Source: Enterobacter asburiae | GTDB taxonomy: Bacteria > Pseudomonadota > Gammaproteobacteria > Enterobacterales > Enterobacteriaceae | Assembly (NCBI RefSeq): GCF_008080435.1 | Contig: NZ_VRKN01000022.1 | Coordinates: 1 to 42,213 of the forward strand | Reading direction: 5' to 3' | Length of the DNA: 42,213 nucleotides | Shown: positions 33,180 to 40,654 of the stretch, piece by piece | How the letters are laid out: each line of letters opens with the position of its first letter | Position numbering within the stretch: the stretch's first letter is position 1 | Translations under genes and position numbers: made by a program | Notes under the pieces: generated by a model | What the model was told of the DNA's origin: nothing | The model's database searches: none | What the model saw: the letters and a program-made list of their open reading frames with translations, nothing else

Positions 33180-33918
33180 CAGGCATGGCAGGCACCGTCT
33201 TGCATTGCTGGCCAGTCTGCTCTGTCTGAGCGGCAGCGTACTGGCAGAGTCGGTGGTCACACTACCGACAAAGATACCGGTTTCGCCGGACAGCCAGGTC
33301 CGGGTCGCGCTCAGCAATACCAATCCGAATCTGCTGGTTGTGCTCGGCGATAAGATTATCGCCGTAGACAGCGCGCAGGGCATGTTTCTCAATGACAACA
33401 AGGCGCAGGGACAGGCCAACGGCGGCGTACAGCTGATGACAGCCCAGACGGCCCCGTTCACCTTCTATGTCCGCACGGAAGGTGGACTGACCGTTAAACG
33501 GGATGGCCGGGTGCTGCAGTTTATCTCCAGCCGTCCGGTACAGCATGATGATGCGCGGCGCTGGGAGCAGTCGCAGCCGTATGTGCGCACTCTGATCTCT
33601 GTTCAGCAGGCGGTACTGAGTGGCGGCGTACCGAAAGGGTTTACCGAGGCACCTGTCGTGGCGGCACCGACATTTTCCCTGCCGGGCTGGTTGTCGGTGA
33701 TGCCTCAACAAATGTGGAGCGGTGGTGGGCTTCGGCTCTATCGTCTGACGGTGCGTAATCGTGGTGCCAGTGCGCTGGCTATACCTGAACGACTGTTTAA
33801 GGCACCTGGTGTACGGGCAGTGATGGTGTTTCCGTTCAGTACCACGCTGATGCCCGGCACCGATACGCAGGTGTGGGTCACGGTCAGCAACGACGGGGAG
33901 GGGCAAGCTAATGGCTAA
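33163..33918 (+). CDS. traK: TraK secretin-like outer-membrane component
   Basis: The 251-residue protein has a signal peptide (HRLALLASLLCLSGSVLAES, cut after LA). A VirB9/TraK-type beta domain follows: VTLPTKIPVSPDSQVRVALS, NPNLLVVLGDKIIAVDSAQG, TAPFTFYVRTEGGLTVKRDG. A C-terminal domain (LRLYRLTVRNRGASALAIPE) ends near GTDTQVWVTVSND. In F, TraK with lipoprotein TraV and TraB forms the outer-membrane core of the transfer channel. traB starts 8 bp before its stop. Intact, though its partner TraB is truncated. Confidence 0.9.
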   Translation: MKRKNNRHGRHRLALLASLLCLSGSVLAESVVTLPTKIPVSPDSQVRVALSNTNPNLLVVLGDKIIAVDSAQGMFLNDNKAQGQANGGVQLMTAQTAPFTFYVRTEGGLTVKRDGRVLQFISSRPVQHDDARRWEQSQPYVRTLISVQQAVLSGGVPKGFTEAPVVAAPTFSLPGWLSVMPQQMWSGGGLRLYRLTVRNRGASALAIPERLFKAPGVRAVMVFPFSTTLMPGTDTQVWVTVSNDGEGQANG

Positions 33919-34651
33919 CATTAACGTGCTGACCCGTCGCAAGCAGATGGCGGTGCTGATCGCCGTGGCGCTGGGATTAAGCGCTATCGGCGGTGTCGCC
34001 TGGTATATCGGTGCCCCGTCAAAGGTGTCCCCCGGTAAGGGCCAGGCAAAAAAAACGGTACCGGATATGACCGGCGCGGTGACCTCCAGTACCTTTGGCA
34101 AAAAAGTCAGCGATACGGCGGTGGCTGACCTGCAGCATACCGCGAATGAAGCCGATAAAAAGCTGGCCAGCTTCGAGAATCAGCTCAATAAACTCGCAAG
34201 TGAAAACAAGTCCTACCGGGACAAAATTCGGTCACAGGATGATGATATCAAACTGCTGCAGACGCAGATTGACGCCATGAACCAGGCGGGGGAAAGCGGC
34301 AGTGGTAATGCCACGCCGGGTCCGGGAGCACCCGCCGGCACCCTGCCTGTCGGTGGTGGTTCAGGGGCGGTTCCATCGCCGACCGCCTTTTATCCCGGCG
34401 TTCCCGGCAATCAGATGACGGTGAATATCGCCCCACAGCTGAATCAGGGGCTGTCCACCATGAGTATCGATTACGGCGAAAAAAAGGATGATGCGTCAGC
34501 GCTTCCGTATATTCCGTCGGGGAGTTTTGTCGGGGCGACGGTGATTGAGGGGGCAGATAGCGACAACGGACGCGGGCGAACTCACTTCGATCTCGTCTAT
34601 CGAGAACGTACCGCAGGACAGCAGTTTCTCGCCCTGATAGCCCATTTTTAG
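33911..34651 (+). pseudogene. traB: TraB, N-terminal ~216 codons, cut by prophage DNA
   Basis: The start has a membrane anchor (MAVLIAVALGLSAIGGVAWY), the TraB coiled coil (residues about 75-120, ADKKLASFENQLNKLASENK ...) and a Gly/Pro-rich linker. The beginning of the VirB10-like beta-barrel domain follows (ALPYIPSGSFVGATVIEGAD SDN). The family continues with an ASVTGN-type segment, but here, at about 34560-34575, the DNA becomes antisense phage gpD sequence; the last 28 codons are therefore foreign. F TraB is about 475 residues, so the barrel is missing. Transfer channel assembly cannot be completed by this copy. Confidence 0.85.
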
Positions 34652-34683
34652 CGTCAACGTGTCACCCTTGCCCGGATACCACT
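34573..34683 (-). pseudogene. Fragment of phage late control/baseplate protein gpD
   Basis: In the frame after the tail tube break, codons read LDKWYPGKGDTLTLKMGYQG, then EKLLSCGTFSIDEIEVSSPA. This is the conserved middle of gpD/Mu gp45-type baseplate hub proteins (usual form PAKGDxLxLxLGYxxxxLxxCGxFxVDEVE). It joins tail tube sequence on one side and traB on the other; both ends are deleted. gpD is normally about 350 residues and lies several genes after the tail tube. Confidence 0.7.
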
Positions 34684-35171
34684 TATCCAACGCCGCCGAC
34701 GCGGAAGATGTTGGCCAGATAGTCCAGCTCCAGCAGTTCTTCACCGTCCAGTACCTGCTTGATGTACGTGCAGGTGAAGCTGCTGGAGAACTCAGCGTTC
34801 TCATGCTGTTTGAACGTCCCCAGCGGGTTCTTCTTGAACATGATCGTCAGGAAGGTGACCAGCGGGATTTCATCAATCAGCCCCTGTGAGCTGTAGCGCT
34901 GTACGCTCGAGCGGCACTGCAGGGCCAGCGATTTATACGGATTTGCAGCAGACAACATGGCGTCACGATAGAAGCTGTTCCACTTGATCTCGCCTTCCAT
35001 TTTGTCGAAGCCTGCCGGGAGTTCTACCTTGCCCACCATCCCCAGCGCTTTGTGCTCCTGCATTGTCATGGACACGTCAGGGAGTTTGACCTCCTCGGCC
35101 CGGCCCAGCAGGTTAGCGCCATCCAGGTAGATGTTGGCATTGGTGATGCGGTTGATCTCAATCTTTGCCAT
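34683..35171 (-). CDS. Phage contractile-tail tube protein (FII-like), C-terminally cut
   Basis: The 162-codon frame begins MAKIEINRITNANIYLDGAN and shows the P2 FII-type features LPDVSMTMQEHKALGMVGKV, GEIKWNSFYRDAMLSAANPY and EFSSSFTCTYIKQVLDGEEL LELDYLANIFRVGG. The true protein should run about 10-15 residues further, where a frame break to gpD sequence occurs near 34690. It follows the sheath gene by one base. It forms the inner tube of a contractile tail. Confidence 0.8.
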   Translation of the reverse strand: MAKIEINRITNANIYLDGANLLGRAEEVKLPDVSMTMQEHKALGMVGKVELPAGFDKMEGEIKWNSFYRDAMLSAANPYKSLALQCRSSVQRYSSQGLIDEIPLVTFLTIMFKKNPLGTFKQHENAEFSSSFTCTYIKQVLDGEELLELDYLANIFRVGGVG

Positions 35172-36598
35172 CAGCTATTCCCCTTCAGGGTTAACAGGTA
35201 TTCCGAGGTGATCTCGGTCTCAAACGTCAGTCGCTCCAGCGGCGGTGGCGGCGTGTATTTGTAGCTCAGTAACAGATGACCGGCGGCCAGCTCCGTCTCT
35301 TCGTTACGGGCCGGGTCGAACCAGCATTTAAAGCCCAGCAGCGCACCGTCGCCAATCAGCTTACGGCCATAGGCGTTGACCGACTCCGTCAGCGCATCAA
35401 TCAGCGCCTGGGTGATGGGCATATCGATGTACTGCTGGCTGAAGTAGCGCAGGGACTCGTTGATAACATCGCCCGTGCGGCGAACGTTCTCAAAGTTGCG
35501 CATATGGGTGACCGTTGGCCATGCTGCCGTCCGGTTGCCCCACAAACGCAGGCCGCTGCCGTAGCTGCTGAAGACCGTGGTGATGCCCTGTTCGTTGAGC
35601 AGGTTTACTTCGCTCTGCGGGTCGTCAATCATCGCCGACAGCTGGCGCTCCACGCCGGTGATACCCATGATTTCCTGGTTGGATGAAGACCACCAGTAAC
35701 CCTTATCCAGGTCAACTTTGGCACGCAGCCCGGCAGCACGCTGACTCAGTGGTTCCAGCCGTTCGCTGTTGGTGGCCGCGTCGTACACTTTGACATGCGG
35801 ATAACACAGACGGACACGATCGGAGCTGGTGTTAAAGTTGATGGTGCCTTCCGGGCCACGTCCCGTCAGCGCCTGTGCAAAGGTGGTGCCAATTGGCGCG
35901 TCGATGTAGGTCACCGCCCCCAGCTTTTCAGCCATGGAAATAAGCTCTACTGAAACACTGTTCTGGGTGCAGAACACCGGGGCAATCAGGATTTTGGCGA
36001 AGTAGCCAAACAGGTTGAAGCTGTCGTTAAGCAGCTTCATGCCGGTACGGTTGCCCGCCGCGTTAACCGCACCGATGATATCAGCCGGGGTGACTTTAGT
36101 CGGGTCAGCATAGTTATAGCTGGCCGTCACGGTTGCGCCCGCCGCAATGCTTTTGCCGAGGCTGGTGATCACGCCGGTCTGCGCATTGAGCGAGTAATCT
36201 TCACCCTCGACGTAAGGCTGACCATCGCTGTCCGGTTTCAGCACCAGCTGCGCGACCACCGGATTGACCAGTTGCGCTTTGCCCGTTGCTTTATCGAACG
36301 TCACATTTTCATCGGCCACAGCGGTTTTATGTACCGCCGGATCAAGCACGTTAATGACCAGAACGGTGCCTGCGCCGTGGTCGTAGATGGCATCCAGCGC
36401 CTGCGGGATGGTAAAGCCGGTGAGCTGACTGCCAAATGCCGCCGCATCCTTCTCAGACAGGCACTGCACCAGCGTATTGACGTCACCCATCGGGGCGGTA
36501 CCAATCAGGCCAATAACGGCAGACTTCACCGCCTTAACCGGGCGGGCACCGTTTTCCACCTCAATGGTTTCGGCGCCGTGCAGATAGTTAGCTGCCAT
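35171..36598 (-). CDS. Phage tail sheath protein
   Basis: The 475-residue protein starts MAANYLHGAETIEVENGARP and contains the sheath motifs AVIGLIGTAP, LDAIYDHGAGTVLVINVLDP, KLGAVTYIDAPIGTTFAQAL, WWSSSNQEIMGITGVERQLS and GLRLWGNRTAAWPTVTHMRN. The conserved C-terminal domain (FVNTRRTGDVINESLRYF-like; here NVRRTGDVINESLRYFSQQY) is present. It contracts to drive the tube through the host envelope. It overlaps the small upstream gene by 11 bp. Full length, no damage. Confidence 0.92.
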   Translation of the reverse strand: MAANYLHGAETIEVENGARPVKAVKSAVIGLIGTAPMGDVNTLVQCLSEKDAAAFGSQLTGFTIPQALDAIYDHGAGTVLVINVLDPAVHKTAVADENVTFDKATGKAQLVNPVVAQLVLKPDSDGQPYVEGEDYSLNAQTGVITSLGKSIAAGATVTASYNYADPTKVTPADIIGAVNAAGNRTGMKLLNDSFNLFGYFAKILIAPVFCTQNSVSVELISMAEKLGAVTYIDAPIGTTFAQALTGRGPEGTINFNTSSDRVRLCYPHVKVYDAATNSERLEPLSQRAAGLRAKVDLDKGYWWSSSNQEIMGITGVERQLSAMIDDPQSEVNLLNEQGITTVFSSYGSGLRLWGNRTAAWPTVTHMRNFENVRRTGDVINESLRYFSQQYIDMPITQALIDALTESVNAYGRKLIGDGALLGFKCWFDPARNEETELAAGHLLLSYKYTPPPPLERLTFETEITSEYLLTLKGNS

Positions 36599-36842
36599 GG
36601 GAGTCCTCCGTTTTCACATCGTTGTCGCCACCGTTCCTGCGCTTTGGTAACTGAGGCGCGGGTGTGCTGGCGGGTTTGGTTTCTTCAGGTACCGGCGTCA
36701 GGTGCTTCAGGGCCACCAGAACCGTCACGTACTCATGGTTCTCTGGCAGGGAGACGTTCTTCCCCGGCCAGAGCAGGATTTCGGTTCCGTCGCCCAGCGT
36801 GACGCCGCTGGCCGGGCCGGAATAGCGGTATTCTTTCATCAC
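36588..36842 (-). CDS. Small phage protein in the Mu gp38 position
   Basis: The 84-residue product has a short beta segment (EYRYSGPASGVTLGDGTEIL, NHEYVTVLVALKHLTPVPEE) and a Pro/Lys-rich tail. It lies between gp37- and sheath-type genes, where Mu and relatives encode the DUF2635 protein. Sequence similarity to DUF2635 is not clear. ATGA overlap with gp37 gene at 36839-36842 indicates coupling. Confidence 0.65.
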   Translation of the reverse strand: MMKEYRYSGPASGVTLGDGTEILLWPGKNVSLPENHEYVTVLVALKHLTPVPEETKPASTPAPQLPKRRNGGDNDVKTEDSHGS

Positions 36843-37303
36843 TCGCTTTCCTCATAATTCACTTCGGTTAACAGCGGGCCGGACGGTAAGTCGCTGTCTT
36901 CGATAAAGACGCTTTCAGTGGCAAAGTCGAGGGCGTACTGCCACAGCCCCTTGACCTCACCGATAAACACCTCGCGGGTCAGCCAGATACGACGGCGGCA
37001 GTTCGGCGGGGTGTAGCCGCCGAGAATGCGGCGTACCACGTCGAGCACATCCACCGCGCCCTGTTTACCGTTGAGCTGGCGGAAGACCACCGTGACGCAC
37101 AGCTGGATGGTCTGAGGCTGGATCACCGCACCGATATCATTGGGCTTGTCGAAGCGCGAACCGGCATAGCTCACCAGCAGCGCTCCCTTCGGGTGGTTGA
37201 GGCGATATTCCGCTGGTTTCTCCGGGAAGTATTCCACCGCCAGCGTCGGGAGTTTCTCCTTCAGGCGGGCGACAACCGCATCAATAACGGGCAGAACATT
37301 CAT
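36839..37303 (-). CDS. Mu gp37-like protein
   Basis: The 154-residue protein (MNVLPVIDAVVARLKEKLPT, HPKGALLVSYAGSRF, IQLCVTVVFRQLNGKQGAVD, VLDVVRRILGGYTPP) fits the Gp37 family, a neck/tail-terminator-like component encoded just before the sheath in Mu-type phages. Its ATG overlaps the TGA of gp36 (TGATG, 37305-37301). Intact. Confidence 0.75.
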   Translation of the reverse strand: MNVLPVIDAVVARLKEKLPTLAVEYFPEKPAEYRLNHPKGALLVSYAGSRFDKPNDIGAVIQPQTIQLCVTVVFRQLNGKQGAVDVLDVVRRILGGYTPPNCRRRIWLTREVFIGEVKGLWQYALDFATESVFIEDSDLPSGPLLTEVNYEESE

Positions 37304-37748
37304 CAGTATTTCTCCAGTAAGCCATCGCGCCCGCCAAAGGTGGGACGGCGTGCCCGTGCCCGGATTTCACCGGACTCAGGCACATCTTTCTGAGTCGACT
37401 GCAGCCCCAGCGTGAGTTTCCCGTCGCGAATGGCCTCCAGTTGCCGTCGTGCTTCCTTGTTATCGTCCTTCACGGTGTCAGGCAGGTCACCTTCAGGACG
37501 GCGGAGTACAGACGGTATCGGGTCAACGTGATGGCAATGTCGCGCAGAACGGTCGGCACTTCCGTCAGCGGCAGGGTATAGCGCCCACGCAGGTGGGCAT
37601 CTATCAGTTCACCGGCGTAGCGGATGCAACTCTCAACCACGGTAGCATTGACCGGAGGCTGCTCATCAAAGCCAACCGACTCGTTAGTCAGCTCAATGAG
37701 CGTCCTTTCCGGTACCTGCTCAAGCAAATCCGCCAGGGTGCAGTACAT
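37303..37748 (-). pseudogene. Mu gp36-like (DUF1320) protein, one-base frameshift
   Basis: From ATG 37748 the frame gives MYCTLADLLEQVPERTLIEL, VVESCIRYAGELIDAHLRGR, YTLPLTEVPTVLRDIAITLT and RYRLYS, which is the DUF1320 core. It then turns to VLKVTCLTP and stops. The alternative frame continues RRPEGDLPDTVKDDNKEARR, QLEAIRDGKLTLGLQ and ends GGRDGLLEKY at TGA 37305-37303, exactly at the next ATG. A single lost base near 37513 explains this. The protein is a head-completion/neck component. Confidence 0.8.
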
Positions 37749-37749
37749 G

Positions 37750-38106
37750 TCACACCCCGCGCAGGATGCGGATAACGTCGCCTTCTGCCAGCGCCTCATC
37801 CAGCGCAATCCCGGCAGAAATACCTGCTGGGGTGTCGCCCGATGCGGCAGTCTGGGGAACCGCGCAGGCGTTGACATCGGACTGGACATTCTGGCCTTTT
37901 GTGACAGCCGCGCCGACTTCGACGGCGACGATACCCAGAACGTTAACCGGCGTTAAATCACCGGCAGCGGCATCGACTTCTGCCACACCGAGTGCCACTG
38001 CACCGGCCTGACAGGGGGCATTATCGGCACCGACAAAACGCTGCTGGGTTAGCGCCGCACTGGCCGTAACGGTGGTGGTCAGAATGACCTGCTGAGTGGT
38101 ACCCAT
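37750..38106 (-). CDS. DUF2190 family capsid-associated protein
   Basis: The 118-residue protein (MGTTQQVILTTTVTASAALT, ALGVAEVDAAAGDLTPVNVL, IVAVEVGAAVTKGQNVQSDV, ISAGIALDEALAEGDVIRIL) is rich in Ala, Gly and Val and repeats a beta-type pattern typical of DUF2190. Members are small proteins coded next to the major capsid gene and thought to decorate the capsid. It lies 10 bp after the capsid gene stop. Intact. Confidence 0.75.
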   Translation of the reverse strand: MGTTQQVILTTTVTASAALTQQRFVGADNAPCQAGAVALGVAEVDAAAGDLTPVNVLGIVAVEVGAAVTKGQNVQSDVNACAVPQTAASGDTPAGISAGIALDEALAEGDVIRILRGV

Positions 38107-38116
38107 TACGCTCTCC

Positions 38117-39070
38117 TTATTTCACAATGTTAGTGACGAGATACCCGGCATCACCGCCGACCACGGCGACTTTGTAGATATCGGTATAACGGCAGTACTT
38201 CACCTTGCCGCCGACGCCATCGTATTTGTCCGCCACCGGCATGCCCTTACGACGCAGGGTATAACCGAACGATGGCTCGTTTTCGTCTGCGCTGTCGGTG
38301 CCCGGCTGGGGTTTACCGACGTAATGCAGCATCAGGTTATCGGCCCAGACATCGGTCGGGGTCTTGTCCTTATTCTGTGCGTCTTTCATCGAGGCCATGG
38401 AGACCGGCTCGCCGATCACCACGTCTTCCAGCTGGAAAAGGTCTTTCAAAATCTCGATGGTGATGCGTTTGCGCTCGTTGGCTCCGATCGCGGCCTGGAT
38501 CGCCGGATGGAACTTCAGCAGTGACATGACGCTGGCACCCATGGTCATCAGGTTCGGGCGCAGGCCTGTTTTGTTACGTACAGCCTCGATACCGGCTTCG
38601 ATGACGGTGATTGGATTACCCTTGCCATCCACCCAGCGTTCAGCGGCAGCCAGTGCTTTAACGGACGATGCCGGGTAGACGTTTTTATCCTGGGCCAGGC
38701 GGGCTGCGTACAGTTCACGATTCAGGTTGACGCCGCTGGTGACGCGACGAATGGCCTTGGCTTCTTCGTTGAACATTGACTCCGCCTGCTCGCGATAGTC
38801 CACCGGCGCGGCCAGATCGTGCTCGTTAAGAACCAGATCCAGTTTGCCGGTTTTCTCACGTACCAGGACGTTGCTGTCAGCTCCCACGGCACGCTCGGTG
38901 TCGTACTCCACAAAAGCCGATTTGCCGAAGGTCGGCACGGTCACGCCTTCCTTGTCGGTCTGGACAATCGGGAAGATGTGCTCACCGATGAACGCGGCAT
39001 TTTTATAACCGCGTGCGATGCTGGTCAGCACCGGATCAACGACGCGCTTACCCTTTAAATAATCAGACAT
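38117..39070 (-). CDS. Major capsid protein
   Basis: The 317-residue protein (MSDYLKGKRVVDPVLTSIAR, FIGEHIFPIVQTDKEGVTVP, VLNEHDLAAPVDYREQAESM, RPNLMTMGASVMSLLKFHPA, ITIEILKDLFQLEDVVIGEP) resembles HK97-fold major heads of Mu-like phages and encapsulin-like E proteins. AGGAGAG precedes ATG 39070. It follows the scaffold-like region and precedes DUF2190, the usual order. Intact. Confidence 0.85.
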   Translation of the reverse strand: MSDYLKGKRVVDPVLTSIARGYKNAAFIGEHIFPIVQTDKEGVTVPTFGKSAFVEYDTERAVGADSNVLVREKTGKLDLVLNEHDLAAPVDYREQAESMFNEEAKAIRRVTSGVNLNRELYAARLAQDKNVYPASSVKALAAAERWVDGKGNPITVIEAGIEAVRNKTGLRPNLMTMGASVMSLLKFHPAIQAAIGANERKRITIEILKDLFQLEDVVIGEPVSMASMKDAQNKDKTPTDVWADNLMLHYVGKPQPGTDSADENEPSFGYTLRRKGMPVADKYDGVGGKVKYCRYTDIYKVAVVGGDAGYLVTNIVK

Positions 39071-39083
39071 GCTCTCTCCTTAA

Positions 39084-39893
39084 TTACAGGCAGCGTGAGA
39101 CAGCAGCGTCGTAGCTGATGCCTTCTTTTTTCGACAAATCCAGCGCTTTCTGATGCAGCGCCAGACGATCTGGATCGGCTTCAGCAAACTCTGCTGAAGA
39201 CGTTGAAACACCGGTATCCACACGGTCTTTGGTTGCGTGCTCACTGAAATTCAGCACCGGTGCAGCGCCATCCAGCAGTGTCTTGAATGCTGTGGCAAGC
39301 GGTGTGCGGGTATCGCCTTCGGCAAACTCCACCGGCTTATCGCCAGCAGAGACTGCATCCAGAATGGCGACAACAACGGGCTTCGCTGCCGGGGCCAGTT
39401 GCCCGCCGTTTACCAGCTTCTCAGCGTAGGAAACGTTGTCAGCGTGCAGCTTCTCCTGCCTGTTCTTCGCATCCAGCTCGGCTCGCTGGGTGGCATCTGC
39501 CTTCAGGCGGGTGTTTTCCGCCTGAAGGGCTTCAATTTCTTCTTTGGTCATCGCGTCATTCTCTTGTTGAGGGTTACCGCCGAACTGGTGAATCGGGCCA
39601 TAAACGACGTTAGTGCCAACCGCTGCCTGCCTGTCGTCATGGTCTGTTGATACTGACCCCATCAGTCGCCCGGTGAGCTGCAGTGTCTGACCATCACGAT
39701 CCTGTGCGGCGAGCGAGGGCATCCATCCCGGCCGTCCCTCATCCAGAAAGTTAAACTGTGTTTCCGCCAGCAGGGTTCCGGCGATTTTACGCATCGCAGG
39801 CTCCAGGTCTGTGGCGGCTAAATCCAGCGCCCGCAGACTCCGGCGCAGGGACTCATCGTTAATGGTGATGTTGACCAGATTATCGGAAGCCAT
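39084..39893 (-). pseudogene. In-frame fusion of virion-morphogenesis protein (gpG-like) with a protease/scaffold C-terminus
   Basis: Residues 1-106 (MASDNLVNITINDESLRRSL, LLAETQFNFLDEGRPGWMPS, DGQTLQLTGRLMGSVSTDHD, GTNVVYGPIHQFGG) match Mu gpG/P2 gpS-type virion morphogenesis proteins, which normally continue about 40 residues with a PARPFL motif. From about residue 107 the sequence changes to a coiled-coil, Ala-rich scaffold (MTKEEIEALQAENTRLKADA) ending in ALDLSKKEGISYDAAVSRCL. That end resembles the C-terminus of Mu-like protease gpI/scaffold Z. The catalytic protease part is absent. An internal ATG at 39551 with AAGAGA upstream could make the scaffold alone. Deletion is the simplest cause. 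Confidence 0.7.
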
Positions 39894-39895
39894 CG

Positions 39896-40654
39896 TTATC
39901 CTCTCAGTTCCCGCTGTGCCAGCGGTTGTAGCGTGCCCTGATAGCGGGCAAGGTCAGGACGGTATTCCGCCCCCGGTGCATAAGACCAGCCGACGTCGGT
40001 GGCCACCTTCGTGTTACCGGTCTGGAAGGTGGCAACGCTCTGCATCTCGCCGGTTTTCTCCGACACCAGCTTCAGCTCCCAGCCCATGGCGGTGCCGGAA
40101 TCCGCCACCTTCAGACCACGGGCACGGACGTCTGCTGCACTCAGGGCAATCACGCCGCAGCGGCAGCGCCAGCCGTTCGGCGGGTAGAACGCCTGCCAGA
40201 ACGGATCGTCATAGCGCAGCACCAGACCGTGCAGCATCAGGTGGCTCTTGCGGGTATGGCTGTCGTTGATGCCGGTGTACATCCAGTACGGCCTGTCGTC
40301 GACGTTCTCCATCTGTTCGGCCCAGCGCCCGGCGCTGTAGAGCACCGACATATTGGTGCGAAAGATGGTGTCACGCGGCCCCCACCACCCCTTGCGCTGC
40401 AGCTCCGGCTCCAGCTCCTTTCGGAACCAGCGGTCTGTTTTCCCCTCGTCCAGCGCCTTCTGCAGGGCGCTTCGGATATCCTCCAGAATATCGAGGCGGG
40501 TTACTTTGGCGACGGTAAAGGCGCGGGCATGGGCATCCTGCCACATGTCCTCCCAGTCCCAGGTGATTTTATACCCTTTGGATTTCAGGTAACTGATGGC
40601 CCGCTTCGGAGGCAACGTCATGCAGTACGCCAGCTCAGCCGTGGTCACGCTCAT
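39896..40654 (-). CDS. Minor head protein (Mu gpF-like, phage Mu F domain)
   Basis: ATG 40654 gives 252 residues (MSVTTAELAYCMTLPPKRAI). YKITWDWEDMWQDAHARAFT and RWAEQMENVDDRPYWMYTGI lead to NDSHTRKSHLMLHGLVLRYD and the conserved PNGWRCRCGVIALSAADVRA, a Cys-containing motif of the Mu F/SPP1 gp7 domain. It overlaps the portal gene end by 20 bp and is 2 bp from the gpG-like start. It joins the portal to the capsid and may accompany DNA ejection. Intact. Confidence 0.88.
   Translation of the reverse strand: MSVTTAELAYCMTLPPKRAISYLKSKGYKITWDWEDMWQDAHARAFTVAKVTRLDILEDIRSALQKALDEGKTDRWFRKELEPELQRKGWWGPRDTIFRTNMSVLYSAGRWAEQMENVDDRPYWMYTGINDSHTRKSHLMLHGLVLRYDDPFWQAFYPPNGWRCRCGVIALSAADVRARGLKVADSGTAMGWELKLVSEKTGEMQSVATFQTGNTKVATDVGWSYAPGAEYRPDLARYQGTLQPLAQRELRG

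Noticed and set aside
33262..34101. Minus-strand 279-codon frame across traK and traB
   Set aside because: It lies opposite two well-supported tra genes and its product is arginine/histidine-rich without a start signal.
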